DNA of 27,945 nucleotides from Geosiphon pyriformis (GCA_016748015.1 JAAOMT010000509.1:1-27945); one strand, 5' to 3'. Positions 16,343 through 26,274 are shown, counted from the stretch's first letter. The notes: generated from the letters alone by a model not told the origin. A program made the numbers and translations.

Positions 16343-16383
16343 TTCGGGGGTTACTCGGAACGTGAAATAATGTTCATCCCGAA
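16343..16383. repeat. Imperfect inverted repeat / stem-loop in a GC-richer island
   Basis: TTCGGG at the left pairs with CCCGAA at the right, and inside it GAAC pairs with GTTC. The 41-bp element stands out in composition from the AT-rich surroundings. It could be a short element end, a regulatory dyad or chance. Confidence 0.5.
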
Positions 16384-16542
16384 TTCATCTTTAAATTGAT
16401 TGTTATATAATTATTTATTTTATTCTATTTCAATCCTGGTTCTGTGTAACTTCTTCTTCTCAATGATAATTTCAATTGACACAACCAAAAAAGAGCCGCT
16501 TCGAAGAAAACAAATAGAAGTTAATTCTTTTTTGAATCTATT

Positions 16543-16572
16543 TATATATATACATATATATACATATATATC
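16543..16572. repeat. AT/ATAC microsatellite
   Basis: A run of TATATATACA-type units about 30 bp long in non-coding DNA upstream of the mucin gene. Confidence 0.85.
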
Positions 16573-16737
16573 TATTATGGATCTAATGTGTTTATAATTT
16601 TGTTATTTGGGTGTACTAAAAGTCGTCGAAATTTAAACATCAATTAAAAGTTTTAATTTCCAATGTTTCTATATAAAGAGCTTTTAAAGGTGATTTAAAA
16701 CGTGAAAACCGAGACGGTTTTTTTAACACTTTAATAG

Positions 16738-16795
16738 TGTGTCTGTCTGTCTGTCTGTGTATGTGTCTGTGTGTGCGTGTGTGCGTGTGTATATG
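16738..16795. repeat. GTCT then GT/GC-rich purine-pyrimidine microsatellite
   Basis: Four GTCT units grade into a GTGT/GCGT alternating tract about 40 bp long. It is non-coding. Alternating purine-pyrimidine DNA of this type is known to be length-variable and able to adopt Z-DNA. Confidence 0.85.
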
Positions 16796-17405
16796 TACCT
16801 GAATGCAATGATAATAGTTTGTGTGAAGCTGCTCCTCTTGATACCAATATTTTTGGTTGGGAAATTTTAAAAGTTAAAAAAAGATAGGTGATCGGAGTAA
16901 AACTTTTATTTTCTATCACTTTTTTTTTTCTCTTTTTTTCTTTTTCTTTCTGAAACATTTCCCTTTTTAAACATTTTTTTTTTTTTCGGATGAAATCATT
17001 TTCTTCCTCATAATCTGAATTTATCTCTCTGAAATTTTACTTTTGAAAAGATTTGGATAAAAAAAATATTCCCCAACTTTCAAATCTGGTTGGTTATTTG
17101 AATTTTTTAATATATATATACATTAAAAATAAATATTAGAATTAAAAAAGTTTTGGTCCTTTGTGCAAGAAGACACAACAGCTTCCCCGGCAACATAGTT
17201 ATTTAAAAGGCCAAATTTCAAATAATCAAAGAATTTATTATTTTCAAGTGACCAACTATTAGTGTATTTTTAATTGAATTAATCAAACAGGTTTACGTTT
17301 TCCGCTTTTAGTTTTCTTTTTACTCATTTTCTCGTAGACTGTAATATTTTTATTTTTATTTCTACTCATTATCTTCACTTCCTTTGCAGGTGTTAAGCAT
17401 TTTTA

Positions 17406-17494
17406 TCTCTACCTCCCTCCCTCTCCTTCCTTCCCTCCCTCTCCTTCCTTCCCTCCCTCCCTTCCTTCCTCCTTCCCCCTTCTCTCTCTCTCTA
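17406..17494 (+). repeat. Long polypyrimidine (C/T) tract
   Basis: About 90 nt of almost pure C and T, mostly CCCT and CCTT units ending in a CT dinucleotide run. The complementary strand carries five runs of three G within about 30 nt, so it has G-quadruplex potential, and the tract also has triplex potential. It lies about 700 bp upstream of the mucin start codon. Confidence 0.85.
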
Positions 17495-18191
17495 TTCGCC
17501 AAAACAGCAGCACCTTGCAACACCTCTTTTACTACTACTACTCACCTTCTTTGTCATAAGCACCCTATCTACAATTCAAAACTTCTTTCACTCACAGCTT
17601 GAGAAAAGGGTTTTGTAATTGTAAAAGTTACCTTTCTGGAAATTTTTTTTTTGTCCTCTACAAGTGTAAATCTATTTATTGTTCAACTCAACTTTTCTTT
17701 ATGTGGGAAATCAGTGGTCAGGGCTCACCAAGTGTACGTTTTTGTCTCTTGTGATCATCAAGAAGGGTGTTTTTACTCAACCTTTGAACCTTTTACTTGA
17801 AAGCTTCTCTCAAATACCTGTCTCTAACCTTTTTTTCAACTTATCTTTCTCCCATTTTTCTTTCGCTGTAGCTCTTTTAGTAGCCTTCTTTCCAAACGCT
17901 ACATTCCTGATCAACTTATTGACAAAAAGAGTGTATTCCAATAACACTGTTAATTATATCAAACATCCACTGGCTTGTTTTCCTTTTTCCCCAAAAACTC
18001 TGTCAGTGTAAAACCCTCTCAGTTCAACGGAAAACTACCCTTGAAAGTTTGTCGATTGGGACTATTCTACGCCAAATCTCCAACTTTTGGTTTTCCCAAA
18101 TCTTGACCACCATTTCCAATATACTTTTTCTTTTCTTAATTTTTTCTATTCCTCGTTTATTTTTATTTTTATTATTCGGATATTAAGAACA

Positions 18192-21100
18192 ATGCAAACT
18201 CCACAAACACGAATACCCGGTTTAATATGGCTCTTGATTATCATCATGGGACTTTGCTTGGTAATCTTTAACATTTCAAGCGAAGCGTTTACTCAGAAAT
18301 CACGAAGACAATTGGCTGGGGTTGGGCGGGTCTCATCCATGAAAAGAAGAATTATCATTACCAAATACAATCGCCGTGCAACCAGTCCTGATTTTCAATT
18401 AAATCCTGAAGATTTTAATAAAATTTCATCAGATATTCCTAAAAATATTGATTCAAAGTCACCTGTTTCTGACAGTCCTCAATCATCATCACCATCTTCT
18501 CCGAAATCAAGTGATAAATTTTCAAAAATTTTGGGACCAAGCAGTCCTGGAAATAGTAATAACTCTGGTGGACAAAATACTTCTTCAAGTAAATCTGTTA
18601 AAAATCAATCAGCAACAACTAATACTATCGATAATATTACTCAAAATTCTGATCCATCATCATCTACTGCTCCTACTATCACATCTGATTCGATTTTTGA
18701 TAATGTTAAGACTTCTACAGCAAGTTCAGATGCAAAAAAGACACCAACTGATAGTAGTATTACTACCAGTTCATCAGTCACGGAAACATCGAAATCTGAT
18801 CCTACTCAAGATCCTACAAGTCAGAATACTACTCCTAGTCCTACAATTCAGGCATTAAGTGAATCTCCTACTAGTAATAGTGATAATAGTTCCGTTACAT
18901 CAACTCTAACTGAAACAATTAGTAAAACTGGAAAAACAAGTTCTGAAGCTGCTACGGCAACTTTTACTGATAAAACAATTGAAACTAATGATGCTGTTTC
19001 AAAATCCAGCATTATCACAACCTCTGAATCAATCACCACCCCAACTTCTACTCCGATTGATACTCAATCGAATAGTAATAGTAGTAGTAGTAGTAGTGTA
19101 TCATTGATATCAAATTCTGATAGCTCCACGAAAACTACTGATTCTACTTCTGCCACTACCACCGCTTCTGATAGCTCCACGAAAGCTAGCGACATTGATT
19201 CTACTTCTGTTGCTACCACCGCTTCTGATGGGTCCACGAAAGCTAGCGTCATTGATTCTACTTCTGCTACTACCACCACTTCTGATAGCTCCACGAAAAC
19301 AACTCTTATTGATCCTACTTCTACTACCACCGTTTCTGATGGATCCACGAAAGCTAGCGTCATTGATTCTACTTCTGCTACTACCACCACTTCTGATAGC
19401 TCCACGAAAACAACTCTTATTGATCTTACTTCTACTACCACCGTTTCTGATGGATCCACGAAAGCTAGCGTCATTGATTCTACTTCTACTACTACCGCTT
19501 CTGATAGCTCCACGAAAACAGCCCTTATTGATCCCACTTCTACCGTTTCTGATGGATCCACGAAAGCTAGCGTCATTGATTCTACTTCTGCTACTACCGC
19601 TTCTGATGGCTCCACGAAAGCTAGCGTTATTGATTCTACTTCTGCCACTACCACCGCTTCTGATAGCTCCACGAAAACTACTGATATTAATTCTGCTACT
19701 ACCACCGCTTCTGATAGCTCCACGAAAACTGCTGATTCTACTTCTGCTACTACCACCACTGCTGATGGGTCCACTACCACCGCTTCTGATAGCTCCACGA
19801 AAACTACTGATTCTACTTCTGCTACTACCACCACTGCTGATGGGTCCACTACCACCGCTTCTGATAGCTCCACGAAAACTGCTGATTCTACTTCTGCTAC
19901 TACCACCACTGCTGATGGGTCCACTACCACCGCTTCTGATAGCTCCACGAAAACTACTGATTCTACTTCTGCCACTACCACCGCTTCTGATAGCTCCACG
20001 AAAACTACTGATTCTACTTCTGCTACTGCCACCACTTCTGATGAGTCCACGAAAGCTAGCGTCATTGATTCTACTTCTGCCACTACCACTGCTTCTGATA
20101 GCTCCACGAAAACAACCCTTCTTGATTCTACTTCCTCTAGTATCATCTCAACTTCTAAAAACACGGAATCAACCTCATCAACAGCTACCTCAGTTTCAGA
20201 GACAAGTATTTCTTCTGGTTCTACGGAATCTCCTACATCTTCTATTTCAGCCAACTCAACCACCTCAACCACGAGCTCCAATCAAGAAGACACGTCTACT
20301 ACCACTACTGGGTCTTCAACCACAACTACCACATCTATATATTCAATTCAACTTCCAACTTTAGTTTCTATTCCAACATCAAAATCAACAACTGTTAAGG
20401 ATAGTACATCACAACCAAGTCCCACTAATTTACCATTGATAATATATCCACCAGGTGCAGGGTCTGCTCCAGGTATGGAATGTTTTCTATTTTATCTATA
20501 AATTTTTCTATTTTTACTAAATCAATATTGTTTTGCATTTGAAAATAGCTGATACGATTATTATACAATTGAAATTAAACGAAGTTATTTGGCAAGATGT
20601 TGTTAATAGTGGTACCTTGGCTGCTCAAATCGCCGTGTTTATACCAAGTGACATCGCAAAATCTATTAACTTAGATCCTAATCAAGTCATTATTCAAAAT
20701 TTGATAAATGTGGATGGAAAAGTGGTTGTTCGAATTGCTATTCCACAAGGAAATGTAGATACATTAAATTCTGTCATCAAAAACCCGACAAGTAGCTTCT
20801 ACACCGAAGGTTCACAAGTATCAAAATGGGTTGATTCAACTTTCCCATTAGTTTCAAGTAAGCAAATTTAATTTGAAATAATAAAATTTTAATCTTGAAA
20901 TTAATTTTAATGATATATTTTTTTCTATTCTAGCAAATGGACCACCCGCTCAAAATCCCGATAATTTAAGTAATTTAAATTCTGGATCTGAAGCTTCGTT
21001 CGGTAATAGCGGTCCTGATGGTGGTTCAACATTACCTAATGGAAGCAATCTAGCTGGCAATATAAATGATTCAGGGTCTAACCATAAAGGCATGGTAATC

Positions 21101-21268
21101 GGTCTAGCTGTTGGTGGCTCAACTGTTTTATACGCTGGCTTGACTGCTCTCGTTATTCGAGCATATAAAAGGAGTAAAACAAGAGTTGTAGAACGGCAAA
21201 ATGATTTCATGTATGGACAAGCTATAACGTCACCTGTAATGAGAGAGAACACTTTGTGGTATCGGTAA
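18192..21268 (+). CDS. MSB2: Msb2-like signalling mucin, single-pass membrane sensor
   Basis: Exons 18192-20472, 20549-20857 and 20934-21268 give 974 residues. Start: the first ATG in frame, A at -3; the open frame upstream has no ATG. Layout: hydrophobic leader about 8-28 (signal peptide or anchor), basic pairs KSRR and KRR (possible Kex2-type sites), a Ser/Thr-rich ectodomain to about 740 with tandem repeats at about 309-648, a compact domain 761-863 containing LAAQIAVFIPSDIAKSINLD and VDTLNSVIKNPTSSFY, a linker rich in Asn/Gly/Ser, a membrane helix 917-938, a basic stop-transfer RAYKRSKTR, and a short tail ending SPVMRENTLWYR. The compact domain resembles the Hkr1-Msb2 homology domain. From memory, filamentous-fungal Msb2 tails carry a related PVMxENS motif. 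Msb2 acts with Sho1/Cdc42 upstream of filamentation and HOG MAP kinases. It could otherwise be another mucin-type cell-surface protein. Confidence 0.75.
19118..20137 (+). repeat. Coding tandem repeats of the mucin ectodomain
   Basis: Roughly 1 kb of imperfect in-frame repeats of a 17-20 residue unit around SDSSTKTT / DSTSATTT, with alternating variants SDGSTKASVIDSTS and SDSSTKTTLIDPTS in the first half. From 19744 three units of exactly 75 bp (25 residues) follow: 19744-19818, 19819-19893, 19894-19968. Nearly every residue is Ser, Thr, Ala or Asp, fitting dense O-glycosylation. Large overlapping frames on the other strand and in another forward frame arise because the period is a multiple of three. 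Confidence 0.92.
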
Positions 21269-22621
21269 TTAAAATGATTAACGAAAAAAATATAGAACAA
21301 TCAAAGCGTAAGTAGAGTTTCTCTATTGTCTTTCTTTTGCTATTTTCCATTTGCTTTTTCGCTTACCCATTTATTACATCTTTAATCTTATTTTAGTTAA
21401 ATTCATAATGGATCATTATTTAGAATATTGTAATTTTATATTATCCCATGATTGTGAGCGAGTATGCGTGTGTGTATATATGAAAGAGCGATAGAATATG
21501 GTTGGTTTCATCAATTTATTTCTAAGCGGATAGACTTCATCTCGACCAGTTTTGGTGCTTCCATAAAACCACATGTCTATTTTGCCCCTCCCTCGATGGA
21601 ATCTTTCGTTGACTAAAGTATAGAAATAAATCAAAAATTTTTCTTTTTCTACTATCCTCTCCCTACTCCCTCCTCTTTCGGTTGTTTTATTGTACAGATT
21701 TTTCTTTTAGATTTTTTCATTTAGTTTTCGGTTTTTGTGTAATTGTGGATTAGCTTATAGGTTTTAGCTTAGGTTTTATCGCATAGTTCCCCAAACACGT
21801 TCCAAGATCTACGATCTCGAAAATGTATTTTTTTTTCGTAATTGTATCAAATTGGCATTTAATTTTTAATAATCTGTATTTTTAAATTTGCGGTTCATCC
21901 TGATACTCAATCAATCAATCAATTAATTAATTAATTAATGAATGATTCTTATCAGTGTCCACTCCATCACCATCATCTGGTTTTTTTACATTCATTATCA
22001 TCAACAGTGCGTTTCTCCCATCATTTCACCCATCCCTATTCAACAATTCTTAATAAAATACAATAGACGATATTTGCATTTTTTTCCAGTCTATCTTTCG
22101 CCAACTCTTATTGATGTGACTTGGGTTTGGGTTCAAAAAAAAACTAGCATTTATTATTGAAAAAGGGAATCTCAACCAAAGATGTATCTTTAACTTGTTC
22201 AAAGTGATATAATTTTTGTAGATAGCAACTTAATTAATACTGGGGGATTTAACCATCCAATAAATTTGACATTATGGAGGTTAATGATTTCTGCAGATAA
22301 AATTCATTTTTATCACCTCGTGTTACTCATATTCTTGTTTGAATTTTGGCTATCTGCTATCATAGCCCAAAGCTGAGATCAGAATGCATCAGAATTCTTC
22401 ATGTAAATTGGAATTAATTTCCATATCTCTAATATTTAACCCGACCAATCAAGCCATTCTCAAAAAAGATTCGAGTTGATTTTTTCCTGCGGTCTTCTGA
22501 AGTAATAAATAAAATTATTTTCCAGATTTCCGTCACTATTCGATTAATATCAAATATTTGGCTGTGACAGCAAGTCCCTGGTTCATGACTACACCTCCGA
22601 CCCCTTACTAATAATTAATAT
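21269..22621. other. Convergent intergenic region between MSB2-like gene and NEM1
   Basis: This 1.35-kb AT-rich spacer between two facing genes contains the 3' ends of both, T-rich stretches and a short AATC/AATT microsatellite at about 21907-21946. Short frames here (for example 21416-21634) are not convincing. I see no RNA gene. Confidence 0.65.
21907..21946. repeat. AATC / AATT microsatellite
   Basis: Tetranucleotide TCAA units change into TTAA units over about 40 bp in the spacer downstream of the mucin gene. Confidence 0.85.
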
Positions 22622-24300
22622 TCAAAATATTCCAAGCGACAAAACAGATCTCACATCATCCGTAAATCTTAAAGCATCTAAGAAAGGCAAAAGATCCAAA
22701 AGTGCCTCATCTTTTGGGTCACTAATCCATCCTTCAATAGGTATCCCGTTTTCTAAGAATTTCAAAGATTGAAAAATCAATAAAACTCGATAAATATATC
22801 ATTTTATAATTGAATATTTCTCAGGTGTTGAAATACCTTCGTGTAATGAATAAGAAACCGGGGAATTATCTACTAAGCAGACTTTTGATAGATCGGGCTC
22901 AATAATTGTTAGGTCTTTGACATAGGCACCGTTACGATTTGTGCATGACTGAAAGTGAAAAAAGTTTAATCATAAACAAAAACTTTCACCGTTTCTCCCT
23001 CTGTGGAATTCGAGAGTATAATGCAGTTAAGAACGCCTTTATTTTGCGAAACGAAAATTCGACCTTTTCCCTATCGCTAAATATATAATAAAAAGCAACA
23101 ATTAATCAATAGGAATGTAGCTAACCTGGCGAAAATATCGACTGGTAATTAAGTTTTTATTTGGATCAAGCCAATCAATGACAGGGTCGGCGTATTCAGG
23201 CATAGAGGCTGTAAAAATTACCACTTTATACCATTCACTGACCTGTGATTAAACAAAAGGGGAAAAATTATTGCTATCATATTTAACCCTTAAAAAAAAA
23301 AAAGGTTGAATATTTTATCTCAAGATATTCAATTTTTTAAAATCTTCAACTAAATTATCCCCCTTGTATTTGTTATTCATTTCATCCAATTCTGTCAGAA
23401 AATCTAACTAGAAAAGAATTATCCCATAGGGCCTACCTTTTTCAGGAAATAATCTACATGAGGCCTTTTGTAGACATAGTATAGACACGCGTGTTTATCT
23501 ACCATTACTTCAATCATTTGTGCAGCCGCTCGTGAACCTCTTGAAGTGGAGTGTATTAGAGTTTCATCTAAATCAAGGGTAAGAGTCTTGGTTTTCATCA
23601 ATGAAGAAAAAGAAGGTGCAGCTGGTACAGATTGATGGTGGGATGGCTTGTTATTGTTTCTAGGCCTTGTCAATTTATGGGTAGAATTATTATCAAGTGA
23701 AGAATTAATTTGTTGTTGCAATTGACGTTTTGATTTCGATCTTGAAGATGTGCGAGGGGTCGTTTGTGACGAGATGAGGTTATTCATCGGATTAATGTCA
23801 TTATCCAAATCGTTGTGAATATTATTACTTAAGTTATTGTAATTGCTTTCTGAGGGTAACATAGAAATAGCTTGTGGGATATATACTGGTGCATGATCAT
23901 TGGAAGAACGGTATTGCAACCGATCAGTTGCTTTACTGACAGTGCTTGATATGAACGAATAGAGGGATGTCCAATAAGATAATTCAAATAAGGAGGAAGG
24001 TTTGGACGAAGGTGAAGTATTGAGACACTCTGGCAAGATGTTAACATTGTTATGAATATGAATATTATGAATATTATTATTATTATGAATATTATGAATA
24101 TTATTACTAATATTATTTGTGGTGATAGCATTTGGGTTACCGTCTTGGTTTTCTGTTGAATTCGAAGAGTTATTTGTTGTTGTTGGAGAGGAATTTGTGG
24201 TAAATACTTCTTCAGAGACAAGAGGAGAAGAGGGGGAAACAGCAAAGGCAGGTTTCACCGTTTCCAGTGGAATATCAACCATTTTAAATGATGAATTCAT
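22622..24300 (-). CDS. NEM1: Nem1/CTDNEP1-type HAD phosphatase (NIF domain)
   Basis: This is the catalytic subunit of the ER/nuclear-envelope phosphatase that dephosphorylates lipin (Pah1), steering phosphatidate between phospholipid and storage fat. Exons in reading order: 24300-23437, 23242-23126, 22948-22837, 22752-22622; 407 residues. The N-terminal ~235 residues are low complexity (Asn/Ser/Thr/His-rich, INNIHN-type repeats) with one weakly hydrophobic stretch around [13 protein letters not shown] that may be the membrane anchor; no strong membrane helix is seen. The catalytic domain starts with [13 protein letters not shown] (Asp243 nucleophile, Asp245). It continues with [47 protein letters not shown] and [18 protein letters not shown], ending in [12 protein letters not shown]. 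Exon junctions match the family without gaps. Two introns (194 and 177 nt) are unusually long. An open frame continues upstream to a GTG at 24324, but 24300 is the first ATG. Confidence 0.92.
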
Positions 24301-25188
24301 AAACAGGAGTGCTCGAACCTGCACTAAAGCAAAATCACGCGCACTTGTTCTTACAAGTTGAAAAAAATTGACAATTGGGCTAAAAATTTTGAGGGTATTC
24401 GAAAAGCCTGATCCGTTTCAAAAGATTTTAAGCAAGAACGCGCAATAACTGGCGGAACTAACGATACTTAACAACAAAAAAAAACGAAAAATATAAACTA
24501 CCTATGAGAGAAGGAAATTTGAGGAAAAGAGTTGGTTAGGAACTAACTTTGTTGGGCGCGTGAACACAAAAGCGTTGAAAAATGGGAATTTTTGGTTCGT
24601 TTATTGTCTCCTCTTGTTTTGTAGATGCAACACAACCAAGTCAGCTGAACTTGACCAATCATCCCACATGATGTCATCTTGCGTGTTCTGATTGAATGAA
24701 TTGGCAGCCATAGCCTCTTGAACTTATTTATCCCTAGCGGCTGGGATATCAGATAATAATAGTCCAATCAAAATATATCGTGATAATAGGAATATAATTG
24801 ATTCGCCTGATGCAAATAAGTCAAATGATTGTGCGAAAAAAAACTCCCCGAGCAAGAAAATCGGTAAATCTTTATTCTTCCTAAAATGTTCCGGTGTTTC
24901 CAAGTCTCTGGGTATGGGAAACTTTGATAGCTTTTTGTATAATTTTAATTTCAAAATAAAAGTTTACAAAACAGATTTCTATTTATATTTAGACTTTAAA
25001 AAATTGTTTTTTGAGTTTATGAATATCTAAAATATTTTTTGAAACAATATTTTTTTGATCGTGAAGAAAAAAATAAATATAATAATAGTGTATGAATGAA
25101 AAAAAGGAGTTGACTATTATGTACAAGAAACCGAATACCTTCCTGATAACCTTTTGTAATTACCTGCCAAAAAAAATTTATTTCTGAA
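24301..25188. other. NEM1 upstream region / 3' flank of the orphan gene
   Basis: 888 bp between two minus-strand genes. The part next to NEM1 should hold its promoter. CCAAT occurs near 24653, and a CRE-like TGATGTCA lies at 24669-24676. Positions 24722-25027 are open for 102 codons on the plus strand without an early ATG (see findings). I support no gene here. Confidence 0.5.
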
Positions 25189-26092
25189 TTATTTATTCAG
25201 CTGCATTGAATCCTCAAAGATATTATGGGCATGAGACGAAGAAAAAGTATTGCCATTTGAGGATAATAAAGGTTCAGAATCAATAGATGATGAAGCAAAA
25301 TCTTCTAAATTACTAGTGGTAACGAGGGTATTCTTATCGGTAACATTGATTAAATTGGAAAAATTAATTTCTTCATGTTCCGAATTGACGGATTCCGTTG
25401 TAGTAATATCATGAGAAGATTCGTCAATAGGTAATAATTCTCTTTCGGCACGAACACCCAACCCATATTCATCAGCCAAAACATTTACATTTTGATGGTT
25501 ACTTGTTTGATAATGAAATCTATCTTGTTGTCTGTAGATGGGCTCCGGTTCTTCGTAAACATATTGTTGTTGTCGTTGTTGTTGATGTTGAAAATATGGC
25601 TGCTGTTGTTGCTGTTGAACTCCCACGAGATTATTCATATATTTCACATATAATCCATCAATCATTTCTTGATATGCCTTTCTTCGACGCTGCCAGTATT
25701 CATTTAAACCACTTCGACGCTTTTGAGTAATAGGTGGTGAGCTAGCACTTCTACGAGGATTTGTGATTTTTATGACATCAAAGCCAAACCCAATAGCCAT
25801 TTGAATCGTAGAAACAAAACCTATAACCATGAGTAACGAATTCCATATAAAAAACCTAGAAAGTGGTATTAATTGAAGGTAGGAACGTGACTTAGCTTCT
25901 TATTTCATATTCTAAAATTTGCCCTTTCTTTTATAGAATTCAACCATATAATATTGAAAATACATACATCATTGTTAAATGAGCCAAAAATGCCATCCAC
26001 CGGTTAATTGCATGGTATGCCACCTTTAATATATGAAAGGCAGTATGGAAAAGTTTAAAAAAGAACATCACTGTAAGAGTGAGTATATACAT
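25189..26092 (-). CDS. Unknown protein with N-terminal membrane hairpin and Gln-rich tail
   Basis: I do not recognise this protein. Exons 26092-25968 and 25855-25189 give 263 residues, with a 112-nt GT-AG intron. The first exon encodes a hydrophobic stretch (about residues 2-26) and the second starts with another (about 42-66), so the N-terminus is a probable membrane hairpin. A basic segment follows, then a conserved-looking YWQRRRKAYQEMIDGLYVKY block (about 95-114). Residues 121-139 are Gln-rich. The remainder is acidic and Ser/Thr/Asn-rich and probably unstructured and cytosolic. An in-frame ATG lies a few codons inside the first exon as an alternative start. It is divergent from DCC1 (182 bp) and lies 888 bp from NEM1 on the same strand. 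Its membrane character recalls partners of ER lipid enzymes, but it lacks an obvious Spo7 pattern, so no function is assigned. Confidence 0.75.
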
Positions 26093-26274
26093 TTTAGTCG
26101 CACTTCAACGAGTGAGAAAGGGTAAATTAAGCTGAAAATTTAGCAGCGGGTCGAGATTAAAAGTTTTCTTAGCAGACAGGGTAAGTTTAACCGTTGGCAT
26201 TTAGTGTGAAACCCACGTGAGCTAGTCGCGAGCTTGACATCATTCTACTAAAATTTTTTCTTTTTGTCGATATT
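26093..26274. promoter_or_regulatory. Divergent promoter region of the orphan membrane gene and DCC1
   Basis: 182 bp separate the two start codons. A perfect E-box CACGTG lies at 26214-26219, with TCGCGA just beyond it. CACGTG is the site type of fungal bHLH factors such as Cbf1; use here is inference. No TATA box is clear. Confidence 0.55.

Larger units (their letters stand above)
11826..16399. other. Extremely AT-rich gene-poor region with decayed repeats
   Basis: About 4.6 kb with no open frame that I trust on either strand. Base composition is visibly far more A+T-rich than in the flanking genes, with long A and T runs. It contains the direct, inverted and tandem duplications listed separately, which read like old non-coding mobile-element or segmental-duplication remains. 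The first ~60 bp is the 3' end of the helicase gene. No transposase, reverse transcriptase or long terminal repeat pair could be recognised. Confidence 0.75.
16400..18191 (+). promoter_or_regulatory. Upstream region and probable long 5' leader of the mucin gene
   Basis: No supported gene lies here. From about 17380 the top strand becomes pyrimidine-rich. After the ATG at 17701, which opens an 18-residue-scale upstream reading frame ending near 17754, I find no further ATG until the mucin start at 18192. A CT-rich, ATG-poor stretch of this length looks like a long transcript leader. The transcription start and any leader intron cannot be placed from sequence. Apparent frames at 17384-17602 and 17679-18011 do not behave like proteins; the second has no ATG start. 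Confidence 0.45.

Noticed and set aside
17679-18011. 110-codon frame upstream of the mucin
   Set aside because: It begins at TTG, has no ATG, and is a by-product of the pyrimidine-rich leader (Phe/Leu/Ser bias).
18087-18191. Upstream extension of the mucin reading frame
   Set aside because: It starts at TTG, not ATG, and would place a second hydrophobic stretch before the clean leader. The ATG at 18192 has a favourable context.
19064-20281. 405-codon open frame on the minus strand opposite the mucin repeats
   Set aside because: It is a mirror of the in-frame tandem repeats (period divisible by three) and reads as a monotonous Val/Glu/Ala repeat. The plus-strand frame has leader, membrane helix and homologous domains.
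19195-20364. 389-codon open frame in another forward frame of the mucin exon
   Set aside because: Same cause: a Leu/Pro/Ser repeat produced by shifting the Ser/Thr repeat by one base.
24301-24324. Upstream extension of NEM1
   Set aside because: The extension begins at GTG. The first ATG in frame is at 24300.
24296-24345. GGTTCGAGC on the minus strand, reminiscent of a tRNA T-loop
   Set aside because: Flanking bases do not form a T-stem, and no acceptor, D or anticodon arms could be built. It overlaps the NEM1 start.
24543-24767. 74-codon minus-strand frame upstream of NEM1
   Set aside because: No family features, overlaps the probable promoter, and its composition matches non-coding DNA.
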